The position numbers were made by a program, and so were the translations under genes. Below, one piece after another: positions 35,828-44,123 of a stretch of DNA of 64,000 bases. Origin of the DNA: Flavobacterium sp. HBTb2-11-1 (GTDB taxonomy: Bacteria; Bacteroidota; Bacteroidia; Flavobacteriales; Flavobacteriaceae); NCBI RefSeq assembly GCF_009826975.1, contig NZ_WUMO01000006.1:62001-126000 (forward strand). Direction: 5' to 3'. A model generated the notes under the pieces. The model saw only the letters and a list, made by a program, of their open reading frames with translations. It was not told where the DNA came from and searched no databases. Every line of letters starts with the position of its first letter. Position 1 is the stretch's first letter.

Positions 35828-36673
35828 ATGGACGTACTTGTTTCAGTAATTATACCATGTTACAATGATTACAAATATATAAATGAAGCTATAAGGTCAA
35901 TTAATAATCAAACATATAAAAATGTTGAGATTATTATTATTGATGATGGATCTGATATACAAACGAAAGAAGTTCTAAAAAACATTATTCAGGAAAATGT
36001 AACTATAATTTATCAAGAAAATGCAGGTCCTAGTGTTGCAAGAAATAATGGCATAGAGCGCGCTAAAGGAGATTTTATTTTAACTCTAGATGCTGATGAT
36101 TATTTTGAGTCTGTATTTATTGCTAAAGCTTTAAAATTACTTGAGAAAAGTGAGAAAGTTGGTTTGGTTGGTTGCTGGATTAAAGCTTTTATTGATAAAA
36201 AAGTTGTAGAAACATATAGGCCGAAAGGTGGTCGTGTTGAAGATTTTTTGGTGCAAAATAATGTGTCAGGAAATACACTTTTTAGAAAAAAATGCTGGCA
36301 GGATACAGGGGGATATGATGTACAAATGAGAACGGGATATGAAGACTGGGAATTTAATTTGTCTGTTGCTAAAGCTGGCTGGGAAATTATTGTTATAGAA
36401 GAATTTCTGTTTAATTACAGAATAAAAAAGGTGTCAAGAAATTCTGAAGCAAATAAATTTCATAGATATGAATTATGGAAATATATTTATTTAAAGCATC
36501 AAGATTTATGGATTGCGAATCATGAGTTAATGATAAATGAAACTTTTCTGAAAATAGAAATTTTAGAGAAGGCAACACACAATCTTCGAAAATCCATTAA
36601 TTATAAAATTGGAAAATTAATCTTAGCTCCGTTCCGATTTATTAAACATATATTCATTAAGAAAACAAAGTGA
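35828..36673 (+). CDS. Family 2 glycosyltransferase
   Basis: A 281-residue GT2 protein with the standard order: VSVIIPCYNDYKYINEAIRSI, IDDGSDIQTKE, NAGPSVARNNGIERAKGDFI and LDADDYFE (about 88-95) for metal and donor binding. GNTLFRKKCWQDTGGYD and the YEDWEFNLSVAKAGW acidic motif complete the fold. It lies in the exporter-associated GT block. The closest functional analogues are capsule and O-antigen transferases, without linkage information. Confidence 0.88.
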   Translation: MDVLVSVIIPCYNDYKYINEAIRSINNQTYKNVEIIIIDDGSDIQTKEVLKNIIQENVTIIYQENAGPSVARNNGIERAKGDFILTLDADDYFESVFIAKALKLLEKSEKVGLVGCWIKAFIDKKVVETYRPKGGRVEDFLVQNNVSGNTLFRKKCWQDTGGYDVQMRTGYEDWEFNLSVAKAGWEIIVIEEFLFNYRIKKVSRNSEANKFHRYELWKYIYLKHQDLWIANHELMINETFLKIEILEKATHNLRKSINYKIGKLILAPFRFIKHIFIKKTK

Positions 36674-36797
36674 AATTTAGAGCAATACAAATAAATTAAT
36701 GCCTTGTAATGTGTTGCACTCACAGAAGACAATAATGTATGCGCTATTTCTCGATTTGAAAATGGATGTGTTAAAAAAAATAGAAAAACAATTTTGT

Positions 36798-37940
36798 ATG
36801 AAAATCTTACTTATCTCACTAAACTCAATTCATGCTGCGCGCTGGATAGAAAATTTAGAAGAATCTGAACACGACCTTTATTGGTATGATATATTAGGGA
36901 GAGGACAGATTGAGACAAAAGGCACAGTTAACCAGATTTTGAACACTTCAAAAAGAAAATTACCATACATTAAGGGAGAATTTTGGATGTCAAAAAAACT
37001 GCCCAATTTTTATCGCTTAATTTATCCTTATCTCGCAACTACAGAAAATGAAGTTTTAGAAAAGATTATAAAAGAAATTAATCCAGATATTATTCATAGT
37101 TTTGAAATGCAGTCTTGTTCTTATCCAATAATTAAAACAATGTATAAGTTTCCAGAAATCAAGTGGATATACTCTTGCTGGGGTAGTGATTTGTTTTATT
37201 ATCAAAATATAAAAAGACATAATATAAAAATTAAAAAAGCTCTCTCAAGAATAAATTTTATTCACACAGATTGTTTAAGAGATTATCAAATCGCTAAAGA
37301 TTTAGGTTTTAAGGGAAAACATGTAGGAATAATCCCAGGAGGAACAGGTTATAAATTAAAAGATCTGGAAAATTTGAAACTTGATTTTTCAAAAAGGAAA
37401 ATAATTCTTGTAAAAGGCTATCAGCATCGATTTGGAAGATCAATTAATGTCGTAAAAGCTTTACAGCAATGTCTTCCTGTGTTATCAGAATGTGAAGTGG
37501 TTCTTTTCGGAGCACACCAACAGGTTGTAGACTATGTAAAGCAAAATAATCTTCCATTCGTAACATTTGGTAGGAATGATTTGTCGCAAAATCAAGTAAT
37601 GCAATTAATGGGCAAATCACTTTTGTATATTGGGAATAGCATTTCAGATGGAATGGCAAACACCTTATTAGAAGCAATCGCAATGGGGGCTTTTCCTATT
37701 CAATCAAATCCAGGAAATGTTTCGGCTGAAATTATAGAAAATGGCATTAATGGACTTTTGATCGAAGACCCTGAAAATGTTGATTTAATTTCTGGACTAA
37801 TAAATCAGGCCATTGTGAATAAAGAAATGTTGAGGAATGCATATACGATAAATGAAAAAATAGCTCAAGAAAAATTAGAATATAGGGATAATCAACAGAA
37901 AGTAATAAATATGTATCGAAATCTTCAAGCGAGTTTATAA
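36798..37940 (+). CDS. Family 4 glycosyltransferase
   Basis: A GT-B-fold transferase. I place the start at the ATG at 36798, giving 380 residues beginning MKILLISLNSIHAARWIENL. The reading frame is open 99 bp further upstream to another ATG, but those 33 residues look non-conserved. The donor domain has KIILVKGYQHRFGR and a GT4-type acidic motif SDGMANTLLEAIAMG in which the first Glu of the Glu-x7-Glu pair is replaced by Asp. The nucleotide-sugar and acceptor are unknown. A 130-bp gap follows, without an obvious promoter or terminator. Confidence 0.8.
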   Translation: MKILLISLNSIHAARWIENLEESEHDLYWYDILGRGQIETKGTVNQILNTSKRKLPYIKGEFWMSKKLPNFYRLIYPYLATTENEVLEKIIKEINPDIIHSFEMQSCSYPIIKTMYKFPEIKWIYSCWGSDLFYYQNIKRHNIKIKKALSRINFIHTDCLRDYQIAKDLGFKGKHVGIIPGGTGYKLKDLENLKLDFSKRKIILVKGYQHRFGRSINVVKALQQCLPVLSECEVVLFGAHQQVVDYVKQNNLPFVTFGRNDLSQNQVMQLMGKSLLYIGNSISDGMANTLLEAIAMGAFPIQSNPGNVSAEIIENGINGLLIEDPENVDLISGLINQAIVNKEMLRNAYTINEKIAQEKLEYRDNQQKVINMYRNLQASL

Positions 37941-38070
37941 ATGCGAGTTAGATTAATCCAAATTTGAGATCCTTCTATTGCTAGCAAAATATTTTATTAA
38001 TCATTAGTATTATCTATTCTTACAGAAAAATCAATACTCAAATCTAAACTTTTTATATCGAATAAAAATA

Positions 38071-39000
38071 ATGAAAACAATACTTATAACTGGCGGTGCC
38101 GGAAATGTAGGAAGTGCAATGGCAAGCAAATTAGCGGAAGATGCAAGCTGTCAAATTGTAATAATAGATAACCTGTCGACAGGTAATGTCAATAAAATTC
38201 CCAAACGAGAAAATATTGTTTTTATTAAGGCTGATGCTAATAATTATAATGATATTGTGCCAATTTTTGGAAGATACAATTTTGATTTTGTTTTTCATTA
38301 TGCAGCTGTTGTTGGCGTTAAAAGAACTTTAGAAAATCCTATTTTAGTTTTAAATGATATAGAAGGGATAAAAAATATACTTTCTCTTTCAAAAAACTCT
38401 GGAGTAAAAAGAGTTTTTTATTCGAGTTCATCAGAAGTTTATGGTGAACCGTTCGAAATTCCTCAAAATGAAAAAACCACTCCTTTAAACTCTCGTTTGC
38501 CATATGCAATCGTAAAAAATATTGGAGAAGCTTTTTTTAGATCTTATTATCAAGAATATGGTTTGGAATATACTATTTTTCGTTTTTTTAACACATATGG
38601 ACCAAATCAAAGTGAGGATTTTGTAGTGCCTCGTTTTGTTAAAGCCGCTCTTAAAAATGAACCTATTTATTTATACGGTGACGGTTTGCAAACACGATCT
38701 TTTTGTTATGTAGAAGATAATATTGATACATGCATAAAAGCATTGATGGAAGATAAATGTGTAAATGATGTTTTGAATGTTGGAAGTGACATTGAAATAG
38801 CTATTTTAGATTTAGCGCAAAAAATTATTACTATCACAAATTCTAAATCAGAAATTATTTACTTACCTGCTCTAGAAGAGGGAGATATGCTAAGAAGATG
38901 TCCTGATACGACAAAAATGAAAGCTCTTTTAGGAAGAGAATTAATTTCTTTAGAAAATGGAATTAAAAAATTAGTAGAGTATTATGAGAATAGGAATTAA
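38071..39000 (+). CDS. NAD-dependent sugar-nucleotide epimerase/decarboxylase (extended SDR)
   Basis: A 309-residue extended SDR: ILITGGAGNVGSAMA (about 4-18), HYAAVVGVKRTLENP, FYSSSSEVYGEP, the Tyr-x3-Lys in PYAIVKNIGEAFF (about 149-161), and FRFFNTYGPNQ. The C-terminal YGDGLQTRSFCYVEDNI segment resembles UDP-glucuronate decarboxylase (UXS) and GalE-like enzymes equally. A UXS role would use UDP-GlcA from the dehydrogenase at 5269 to give UDP-xylose, but this is speculative. It overlaps the next GT gene by 17 bp. Confidence 0.75.
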   Translation: MKTILITGGAGNVGSAMASKLAEDASCQIVIIDNLSTGNVNKIPKRENIVFIKADANNYNDIVPIFGRYNFDFVFHYAAVVGVKRTLENPILVLNDIEGIKNILSLSKNSGVKRVFYSSSSEVYGEPFEIPQNEKTTPLNSRLPYAIVKNIGEAFFRSYYQEYGLEYTIFRFFNTYGPNQSEDFVVPRFVKAALKNEPIYLYGDGLQTRSFCYVEDNIDTCIKALMEDKCVNDVLNVGSDIEIAILDLAQKIITITNSKSEIIYLPALEEGDMLRRCPDTTKMKALLGRELISLENGIKKLVEYYENRN

Positions 39001-40009
39001 TCCTGAAAAAGAGAACAAGAATCTTACGATTGAAAATTATCATAGAATAATAATTCCTGTTTACATTCCTCATTTCGAAGGATATTTTGAAGAAGCATTT
39101 GAGATCTTCAAGCTATGTTTGCAATCTCTCTTAAAAACAGTGCATACAAAAACACGAATTACAATTTATAATAATAATTGTCATCCAGCTGTAAAGGATT
39201 TTATTGATGCAGAATTTGAAAGGTCAATTTACATTGACCAAGTTTTTCATTCGAAAGAAAATTTAGGGAAAATTAACGCTATTTTGGCAGGCTCTAAAGG
39301 TAATTTGGAGCCATTGATTACGATCACAGATGCAGATGTTTTATTTGAACAGGGTTGGCAGGCTGCCGTCGAAGATGTGTTTGTTCATTTTCCAGAAGCA
39401 GGTATGGTTGGTCCTGTGCCAAATAGCAGGGCACTAACAAATTTTACTTCAAGCACATGGTTTTATGGGATGTTTAATGGAAAATTAAGATTTCAAAAAG
39501 TACTTGACCCAGAAGCAATGCATAAATTCGATGTGAGTTTAGGTAATAAAGAATTGATATATAAATCTGTTCATTTGGAGAAATATTTAGTTCTGAACAA
39601 TAAAAAAAAATCTGGAGAAGCAGTTGTTGGATGCGGACATTTTGTAGCCACTATCAAAAGAGATGTTTTTGATAAAGGCACAAATGAACCAGCTTTCATA
39701 AAAATAGTAGGCGGTGTCGAATCAAAATTTATAGATGCACCAAATGATAATCTTGGTTATTTAAGGCTTGCGACAAGAAAAAATTATGCTTTCCATATGG
39801 GTAATAAAAAAGAACAGTGGATGAGTGATCTTTTTTCTAATTTAACTGAAGAAACTTCTAATGGAATTGATATTAATGAAATTAAAGATAGAAAAATTGG
39901 CTTTTTTTCAAGAAAAATTGGTTTGTTTATTTTGCGTTTAGCTTATAATAAAAAAACAAGACCTTTTATTTTAAAAAGATTAGGCTTGCCAAATCCTTTA
40001 AATTATTAA
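38984..40009 (+). CDS. GT2-like glycosyltransferase
   Basis: A 341-residue GT-A-type protein. It has a longer N-terminus than typical GT2 enzymes, the RITIYNNNCHPAVKDFI segment where VDNxSxD usually sits, KENLGKINAILAGSKG, and the metal motif ITDADVLFEQGW (about 113-124). A conserved-looking GCGHFVATIKRDVF region follows. The pattern is clear enough for the superfamily but not for a subfamily. It precedes the nonulosonic acid genes, after a 160-bp gap containing no recognised signal. It may be the transferase acting with the 38071 SDR product. Confidence 0.72.
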   Translation: MRIGINPEKENKNLTIENYHRIIIPVYIPHFEGYFEEAFEIFKLCLQSLLKTVHTKTRITIYNNNCHPAVKDFIDAEFERSIYIDQVFHSKENLGKINAILAGSKGNLEPLITITDADVLFEQGWQAAVEDVFVHFPEAGMVGPVPNSRALTNFTSSTWFYGMFNGKLRFQKVLDPEAMHKFDVSLGNKELIYKSVHLEKYLVLNNKKKSGEAVVGCGHFVATIKRDVFDKGTNEPAFIKIVGGVESKFIDAPNDNLGYLRLATRKNYAFHMGNKKEQWMSDLFSNLTEETSNGIDINEIKDRKIGFFSRKIGLFILRLAYNKKTRPFILKRLGLPNPLNY

Positions 40010-40169
40010 CGCAAAAGTGAAAAATATTTTTCTTGGTCGTAGAGTAACTCTAATATCTCACAGCCTCCTTTTTGATTCACATATAACCAAATTGATTATA
40101 TTGTTTGTGAGTAACCCAAAAGTAGATTGTAGATAATGAATCCATCCATAAAAAACAGAAAACAATAAG

Positions 40170-41183
40170 GTGAAATCAAATTCGAAACCATTTATTATTG
40201 CAGAAATAGGTCAGGCACATGAAGGTAGTCTTGGAATTCTGCATTCATATATAGATGTTCTAGCTCAGACAGGTATTGATGCTGTGAAATTTCAAATGCA
40301 TATTGCGGAAGCTGAAAGTAGTGAACATGAACCTTTTCGTGTAAAATTTTCATTAGAGGATCAATCAAGATTCGATTATTGGAAACGAATGGGGTTTTCC
40401 TTAGAACAATGGAAGGGAATAAAAAAACATTGTGATGAGGTAGGTTTACAATTTATTTGTTCACCTTTTAGTAATTTGGCAGTTGATTGGTTGGAAAAAC
40501 TACGAGTGGAACAATACAAAATTGGTTCTGGCGAGGTTAATAATTTTCTGATTTTAGAAAAAATTGCCCGTACAGGAAAACCTCTAATTTTATCATCAGG
40601 TATGAGTTCTTATGAAGAACTAGATAAAACAGTTGAATTTTTAAAAGAAAGAAATGTTGAGTTTTCCATTCTCCAATGCACTACCTCATATCCAACCAAA
40701 CCTGAAGAATATGGGTTAAACGTAATCGAAGAATTGAAAAATCGTTATAATGTGCCCATTGGTTTTTCTGATCATTCAGCAAAAATAGAAACATGTATAG
40801 CGGCGACTTCTTTAGGAGCAAGTATTTTGGAATTTCATGTTGTTTTTGATCGGGCAATCTTCGGGCCAGATTCAAAATCGTCATTAACTATTTCAGAAAC
40901 AAAAGAATTAGTGTCGGCAGTAAGAAATATTGCGAGTGCATTGTCTAGTCCTATTGATAAAAACGATAATCAAAATTTTTCTTCATTAAAACAAATTTTT
41001 GAGAAATCATTGGCCATAAATAAAAATCTCCCTAAAAATCATGTTTTGACTTTTGATGATTTAGAGTCAAAAAAACCAAAAGGTTTTGGAATAGATGCTT
41101 TACGTTTTCAAGATGTAGTAGGAAAAACTTTAAACAAAGATTTGAAACAATGGGATTTCTTAAATGAAACGGATCTTTTCTAA
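40170..41183 (+). CDS. neuB: Nonulosonic acid synthase (NeuB/LegI family)
   Basis: Condenses phosphoenolpyruvate with ManNAc (or a 2,4-diacetamido-hexose) to give sialic or a legionaminic-type acid. The start is a GTG at 40170; the 337-residue protein begins KPFIIAEIGQAHEGSL. TIM-barrel motifs include AVKFQMHIAE, QYKIGSGEVNNF, LILSSGMSSYEE, LQCTTSYPT and IGFSDHS. A C-terminal SAF (antifreeze-like) domain (about residues 275-337) contains the SLAINKNLPKNHVLTFDDL stretch. It is followed by neuC- and neuA-type genes. Sequence alone does not tell Neu5Ac from Leg5Ac7Ac or Pse synthases; the neighbours favour Neu or Leg over Pse. Confidence 0.92.
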   Translation: MKSNSKPFIIAEIGQAHEGSLGILHSYIDVLAQTGIDAVKFQMHIAEAESSEHEPFRVKFSLEDQSRFDYWKRMGFSLEQWKGIKKHCDEVGLQFICSPFSNLAVDWLEKLRVEQYKIGSGEVNNFLILEKIARTGKPLILSSGMSSYEELDKTVEFLKERNVEFSILQCTTSYPTKPEEYGLNVIEELKNRYNVPIGFSDHSAKIETCIAATSLGASILEFHVVFDRAIFGPDSKSSLTISETKELVSAVRNIASALSSPIDKNDNQNFSSLKQIFEKSLAINKNLPKNHVLTFDDLESKKPKGFGIDALRFQDVVGKTLNKDLKQWDFLNETDLF

Positions 41184-41230
41184 AATTAGATTCTTTTTTA
41201 TCTCGGTTTGTTAAAATATAATTATTCAAA

Positions 41231-42388
41231 ATGCAAAAAAGAAAAATAGCTGTTGTGATTACGGCACGTCCATCTTACAGTCGAGTAAAAACAGTATTGT
41301 CTGCAATTCAAGAACATCCAAATTTAGAATTGCAATTAATCATCGCCGCATCGGCCCTATTAGATCGTTATGGTAGCGCAGTAAATTATATCGAAAAGGA
41401 TGGTTTTGTGATTGCGGCTAAAGTTTTTAATGTTTTAGAAGGAGAAAATCTAACCGCGGCGGCTAAGACTACAGGAATCGGAATTTTGGAGCTTTCTACT
41501 GTTTTTGATAATCTAAAACCGGATATTGTTGTAACTGTTGCTGATAGATTTGAAACTATGGCAACTGCTGTTGCAGCTTCTTATATGAATATTCCTTTAG
41601 CACATATTCAAGGAGGAGAAGTCACAGGGAATATTGATGAAAAAGTACGTCATGCTATTACAAAATTAGCTGATTATCATTTTGTAGCTTCTGAAAGTGC
41701 TAGAGAAAGAGTTATAAAATTGGGTGAAGATTCTGAAATGGTTTTCAATACAGGGTGTCCTTCAATTGACTTAGCCTCAGAAATAATAAATAGCAAAAAA
41801 CTCCCATTTGATCCTTATGAAAAATATGGTGGTGTCGGAGCAAAGCCTGATTTATCTGAAGGTTATTTGGTGGTCATGCAGCATCCTGTAACAACCGAAT
41901 ATAAGGATTCTAGAAAACATGTAGAAGCTACACTTGAAGCAGTGTATAAATTAAATAAACCTACATTATGGTTTTGGCCAAATGTAGATGCAGGAGCAGA
42001 TGGGACATCAACAGGAATTCGTGCTTTTAGGGAACAGCGTCACTTGCCAAATGTTCATTTTTTTAAGAATATGGAAGGTAAAGATTTTTTGCAGTTGTTA
42101 ATGCATAGCGATTGTCTGATAGGAAATTCTAGCGTGGGAATACGTGAATGCGCTTATTTAGGAGTTCCGGTAGTAAATATTGGTTCTCGTCAGAATAGAA
42201 GAGATCGAGGAGGAAATAGTGTAGATGTTGATTATTCGCAGGAAGAGATAGAAAAAGCAATTGTAGATTCTGTCGAGAAAGGAAAAATTGTTTCATCATC
42301 TATATATGGAGATGGAAAAGCAGGCATCAAAATAGCAGAATTATTAACAAAAGTTCCTCTGCAATTTCACAAAACAATAATGTATTAA
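41231..42388 (+). CDS. neuC: UDP-N-acetylglucosamine 2-epimerase, hydrolysing (NeuC/LegG)
   Basis: Hydrolyses UDP-GlcNAc to ManNAc and UDP, or in legionaminate pathways UDP-diNAcBac to the 2,4-diacetamido-6-deoxymannose. The 385-residue GT-B-like protein has VVITARPSYSRVKTVLSAI (about 8-26), VTVADRFETMATAVAASYM, HIQGGEVTGNIDEKVRHAI, the QHPVTTEY segment and GNSSVGIREC with the UDP-binding loop. RQNRRDRGGNSVDVDY near the C-terminus is typical of NeuC/LegG. It lies between NeuB and NeuA genes with almost no spacing to NeuA. Confidence 0.93.
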   Translation: MQKRKIAVVITARPSYSRVKTVLSAIQEHPNLELQLIIAASALLDRYGSAVNYIEKDGFVIAAKVFNVLEGENLTAAAKTTGIGILELSTVFDNLKPDIVVTVADRFETMATAVAASYMNIPLAHIQGGEVTGNIDEKVRHAITKLADYHFVASESARERVIKLGEDSEMVFNTGCPSIDLASEIINSKKLPFDPYEKYGGVGAKPDLSEGYLVVMQHPVTTEYKDSRKHVEATLEAVYKLNKPTLWFWPNVDAGADGTSTGIRAFREQRHLPNVHFFKNMEGKDFLQLLMHSDCLIGNSSVGIRECAYLGVPVVNIGSRQNRRDRGGNSVDVDYSQEEIEKAIVDSVEKGKIVSSSIYGDGKAGIKIAELLTKVPLQFHKTIMY

Positions 42389-42389
42389 T

Positions 42390-43088
42390 ATGAAGGTTCT
42401 AGCAGTGATTCCAGCCCGAGGAGGTTCGAAGGGAGTACCAGGAAAAAATATTAAAGAACTTGGAGGAAAACCATTAGTTGCACACGCAATAGAATGTGCT
42501 ATTCAGTCTAACTGTGTGTCTAAAATTGTATTATCAACTGATGATGAAAAAATTGCTGCTATAGGGAGGCAATATGATATTGATGTAATGAAAAGACCAG
42601 CTTATTTAGCTGAAGATAATAGTAATGTTGTAGAAACTGTAGAATACATGCTTCAAGAATATGATGAAGATTTTGATCTTATAGTTTTATTACAGCCAAC
42701 ATCACCATTACGAACCTATTCAGATTTGAATAATATTGTTAATCTGTTAATTGATAGAACAGAAATTGACGGTATAATTAGCGTAGTACCAATGAATGAT
42801 ATACATCCGGCAAGAATGTACAATCTAATGGAGAATGATGAATTAACTCCATTAATTGGCATTGGAGAAAATATGAGAAGACAAGATTTGAAACCTGTAT
42901 TCTATAGGAATGGGTGTTTTTATGCAGTAAGAACTAAAGCTTTTGTGTCACAAAAAACTTTTATGGTCGAAAAAAAATTAGCTTATGCAATGAACCCAGA
43001 TTGGTTAGTTAATATAGATACAATGAGAGATTTCAAATTAGCAACACTTTTATATGAAGACTGGAAAAAAGAAACTATTAATAACTGA
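42390..43088 (+). CDS. neuA: CMP-nonulosonic acid synthetase (NeuA/LegF)
   Basis: Activates the nonulosonic acid with CTP. The 232-residue cytidylyltransferase shows IPARGGSKGVPGKNIKELGG (about 6-25) as the nucleotide loop, STDDEKIAAIG, KRPAYLAEDNSNVVE, LLQPTSPLR (about 98-106) and the late RNGCFYAVRTKAF segment. It starts one base after the neuC stop codon. Its 3' end overlaps the hydroxyacid dehydrogenase gene by 35 bp, which is long for this locus. No sialyltransferase of a known family (GT38, 42, 52, 80) is evident, so the transferase for the CMP sugar must be among the unassigned GTs or elsewhere. Confidence 0.94.
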   Translation: MKVLAVIPARGGSKGVPGKNIKELGGKPLVAHAIECAIQSNCVSKIVLSTDDEKIAAIGRQYDIDVMKRPAYLAEDNSNVVETVEYMLQEYDEDFDLIVLLQPTSPLRTYSDLNNIVNLLIDRTEIDGIISVVPMNDIHPARMYNLMENDELTPLIGIGENMRRQDLKPVFYRNGCFYAVRTKAFVSQKTFMVEKKLAYAMNPDWLVNIDTMRDFKLATLLYEDWKKETINN

Positions 43089-44022
43089 ACCTGATAACTT
43101 TAGTAAAAAGGCATTAGCAATTTTAAACCAAGTCTTTGAAGTAAGATCTATAAAAATAAAGGATCGAGCGGAATTGAAACTTGAGATTTCTAGTGTTGAT
43201 GCTGTTTTTATAAGGCTTGGATTTGTAATTGATAAAGAAATTTTAGATAAAGCAGGTAACTTAAAATATATATTAACTGCCACAACGGGGCTCGATCACG
43301 TAGATGTAGATTATTTTGAAAATTTGGGAGGTGTGGTAATTTCACTAAAAGGTGAAATAGATTTCTTAAAAAGTATACCATCGACAGCAGAACATACATG
43401 GGCATTACTACTTGCATTAATAAAAAAAATCCCAAGTTCTTTTGAACATGTGAAAAATGGAGGATGGAATAGAAATTTGTTTATTAATACGAATCTAAAA
43501 GAGAAAAAAATAGGGATTTTAGGCCTAGGGCGAGTTGGCGTACAAGTTGCTGATTTTGCTAAAGCTTTTGGAATGAAGATTGGCTATTTTGATGTTAAAA
43601 ATGTAGAGAGTGAATTTCTGAAATTTACTACACCTAAAGAACTGTTTAGTTGGGCTGATATTATTTCGATACACATTCCATTTTCTGTAGAAAACGAAAA
43701 ATTTATTAATAAAGAATTATTGTCTTTTGTAAAAAAAGAAGCATTATTAATCAATACTTCTAGAGGAGGCATTTGGGATGAAAACGAAATTGCAAGATTA
43801 ATTGAGCATGGTAATATTGGTGGTGTCGCATCAGACGTTTTGGAAGATGAATTAAAAGGAGAAAAATTAATAGTGAATCCGTTGGTTGATTTAGCCAAAC
43901 AAAATTTTAATGTTCTTATTACGCCTCACATAGCGGGAGCAACTAAAGAATCTATGGAAATGACAGAAGAGTTTGTCGTAAAAAAGCTCCTTTTAAAAGA
44001 GAATATTTTTTCTGATTTATAG
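43054..44022 (+). CDS. D-isomer-specific 2-hydroxyacid dehydrogenase family protein
   Basis: A 322-residue NAD-dependent dehydrogenase related to SerA/PdxB and D-lactate or glycerate dehydrogenases. The substrate domain has LTATTGLDHVDVDYFENLGG, and the NAD domain has ILGLGRVGVQVADFAKAFGM (about 155-174). The catalytic set is visible as Arg in INTSRGGIWDENEI (about 229-242), an acidic SDVLEDE segment and ITPHIAGATKES with His (about 287). It overlaps neuA by 35 bp, so it is part of the nonulosonate operon. No known NeuBCA pathway step needs it; it may make an acyl group or modify a sugar acid. Confidence 0.85.
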   Translation: MKTGKKKLLITEPDNFSKKALAILNQVFEVRSIKIKDRAELKLEISSVDAVFIRLGFVIDKEILDKAGNLKYILTATTGLDHVDVDYFENLGGVVISLKGEIDFLKSIPSTAEHTWALLLALIKKIPSSFEHVKNGGWNRNLFINTNLKEKKIGILGLGRVGVQVADFAKAFGMKIGYFDVKNVESEFLKFTTPKELFSWADIISIHIPFSVENEKFINKELLSFVKKEALLINTSRGGIWDENEIARLIEHGNIGGVASDVLEDELKGEKLIVNPLVDLAKQNFNVLITPHIAGATKESMEMTEEFVVKKLLLKENIFSDL

Positions 44023-44058
44023 TTTTTATAGCTAATAAAATTATAAAAAATTAATCAT

Positions 44059-44066
44059 TAGCTTTG
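44059..44066 (+). promoter_or_regulatory. Candidate -7 element before the MBOAT acyltransferase
   Basis: TAGCTTTG fits TAnnTTTG exactly and ends 57 bases before the ATG at 44124, inside a 101-bp gap. There is no TTG at the right distance upstream (the closest is TTA at 44041-44043, 15 bases). The match is suggestive only. Confidence 0.4.
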
Positions 44067-44123
44067 CGCGCATTTATAGATATTTTAGCACATTAAAAAT
44101 ACAATCCAATTTTAAGAATATTT

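Noticed and set aside
36699..36797. Longer N-terminus for the GT4 gene at 36798
   Set aside because: The added 33 residues have no similarity to GT4 N-termini, which start at the MKILLISLNS position.
40010..40169. TATTGTTTG in the gap before neuB as a promoter
   Set aside because: The element has three bases between TA and TTTG instead of two, and no -33 at the right distance. The repeated GAGTAAC words nearby have no clear structure.
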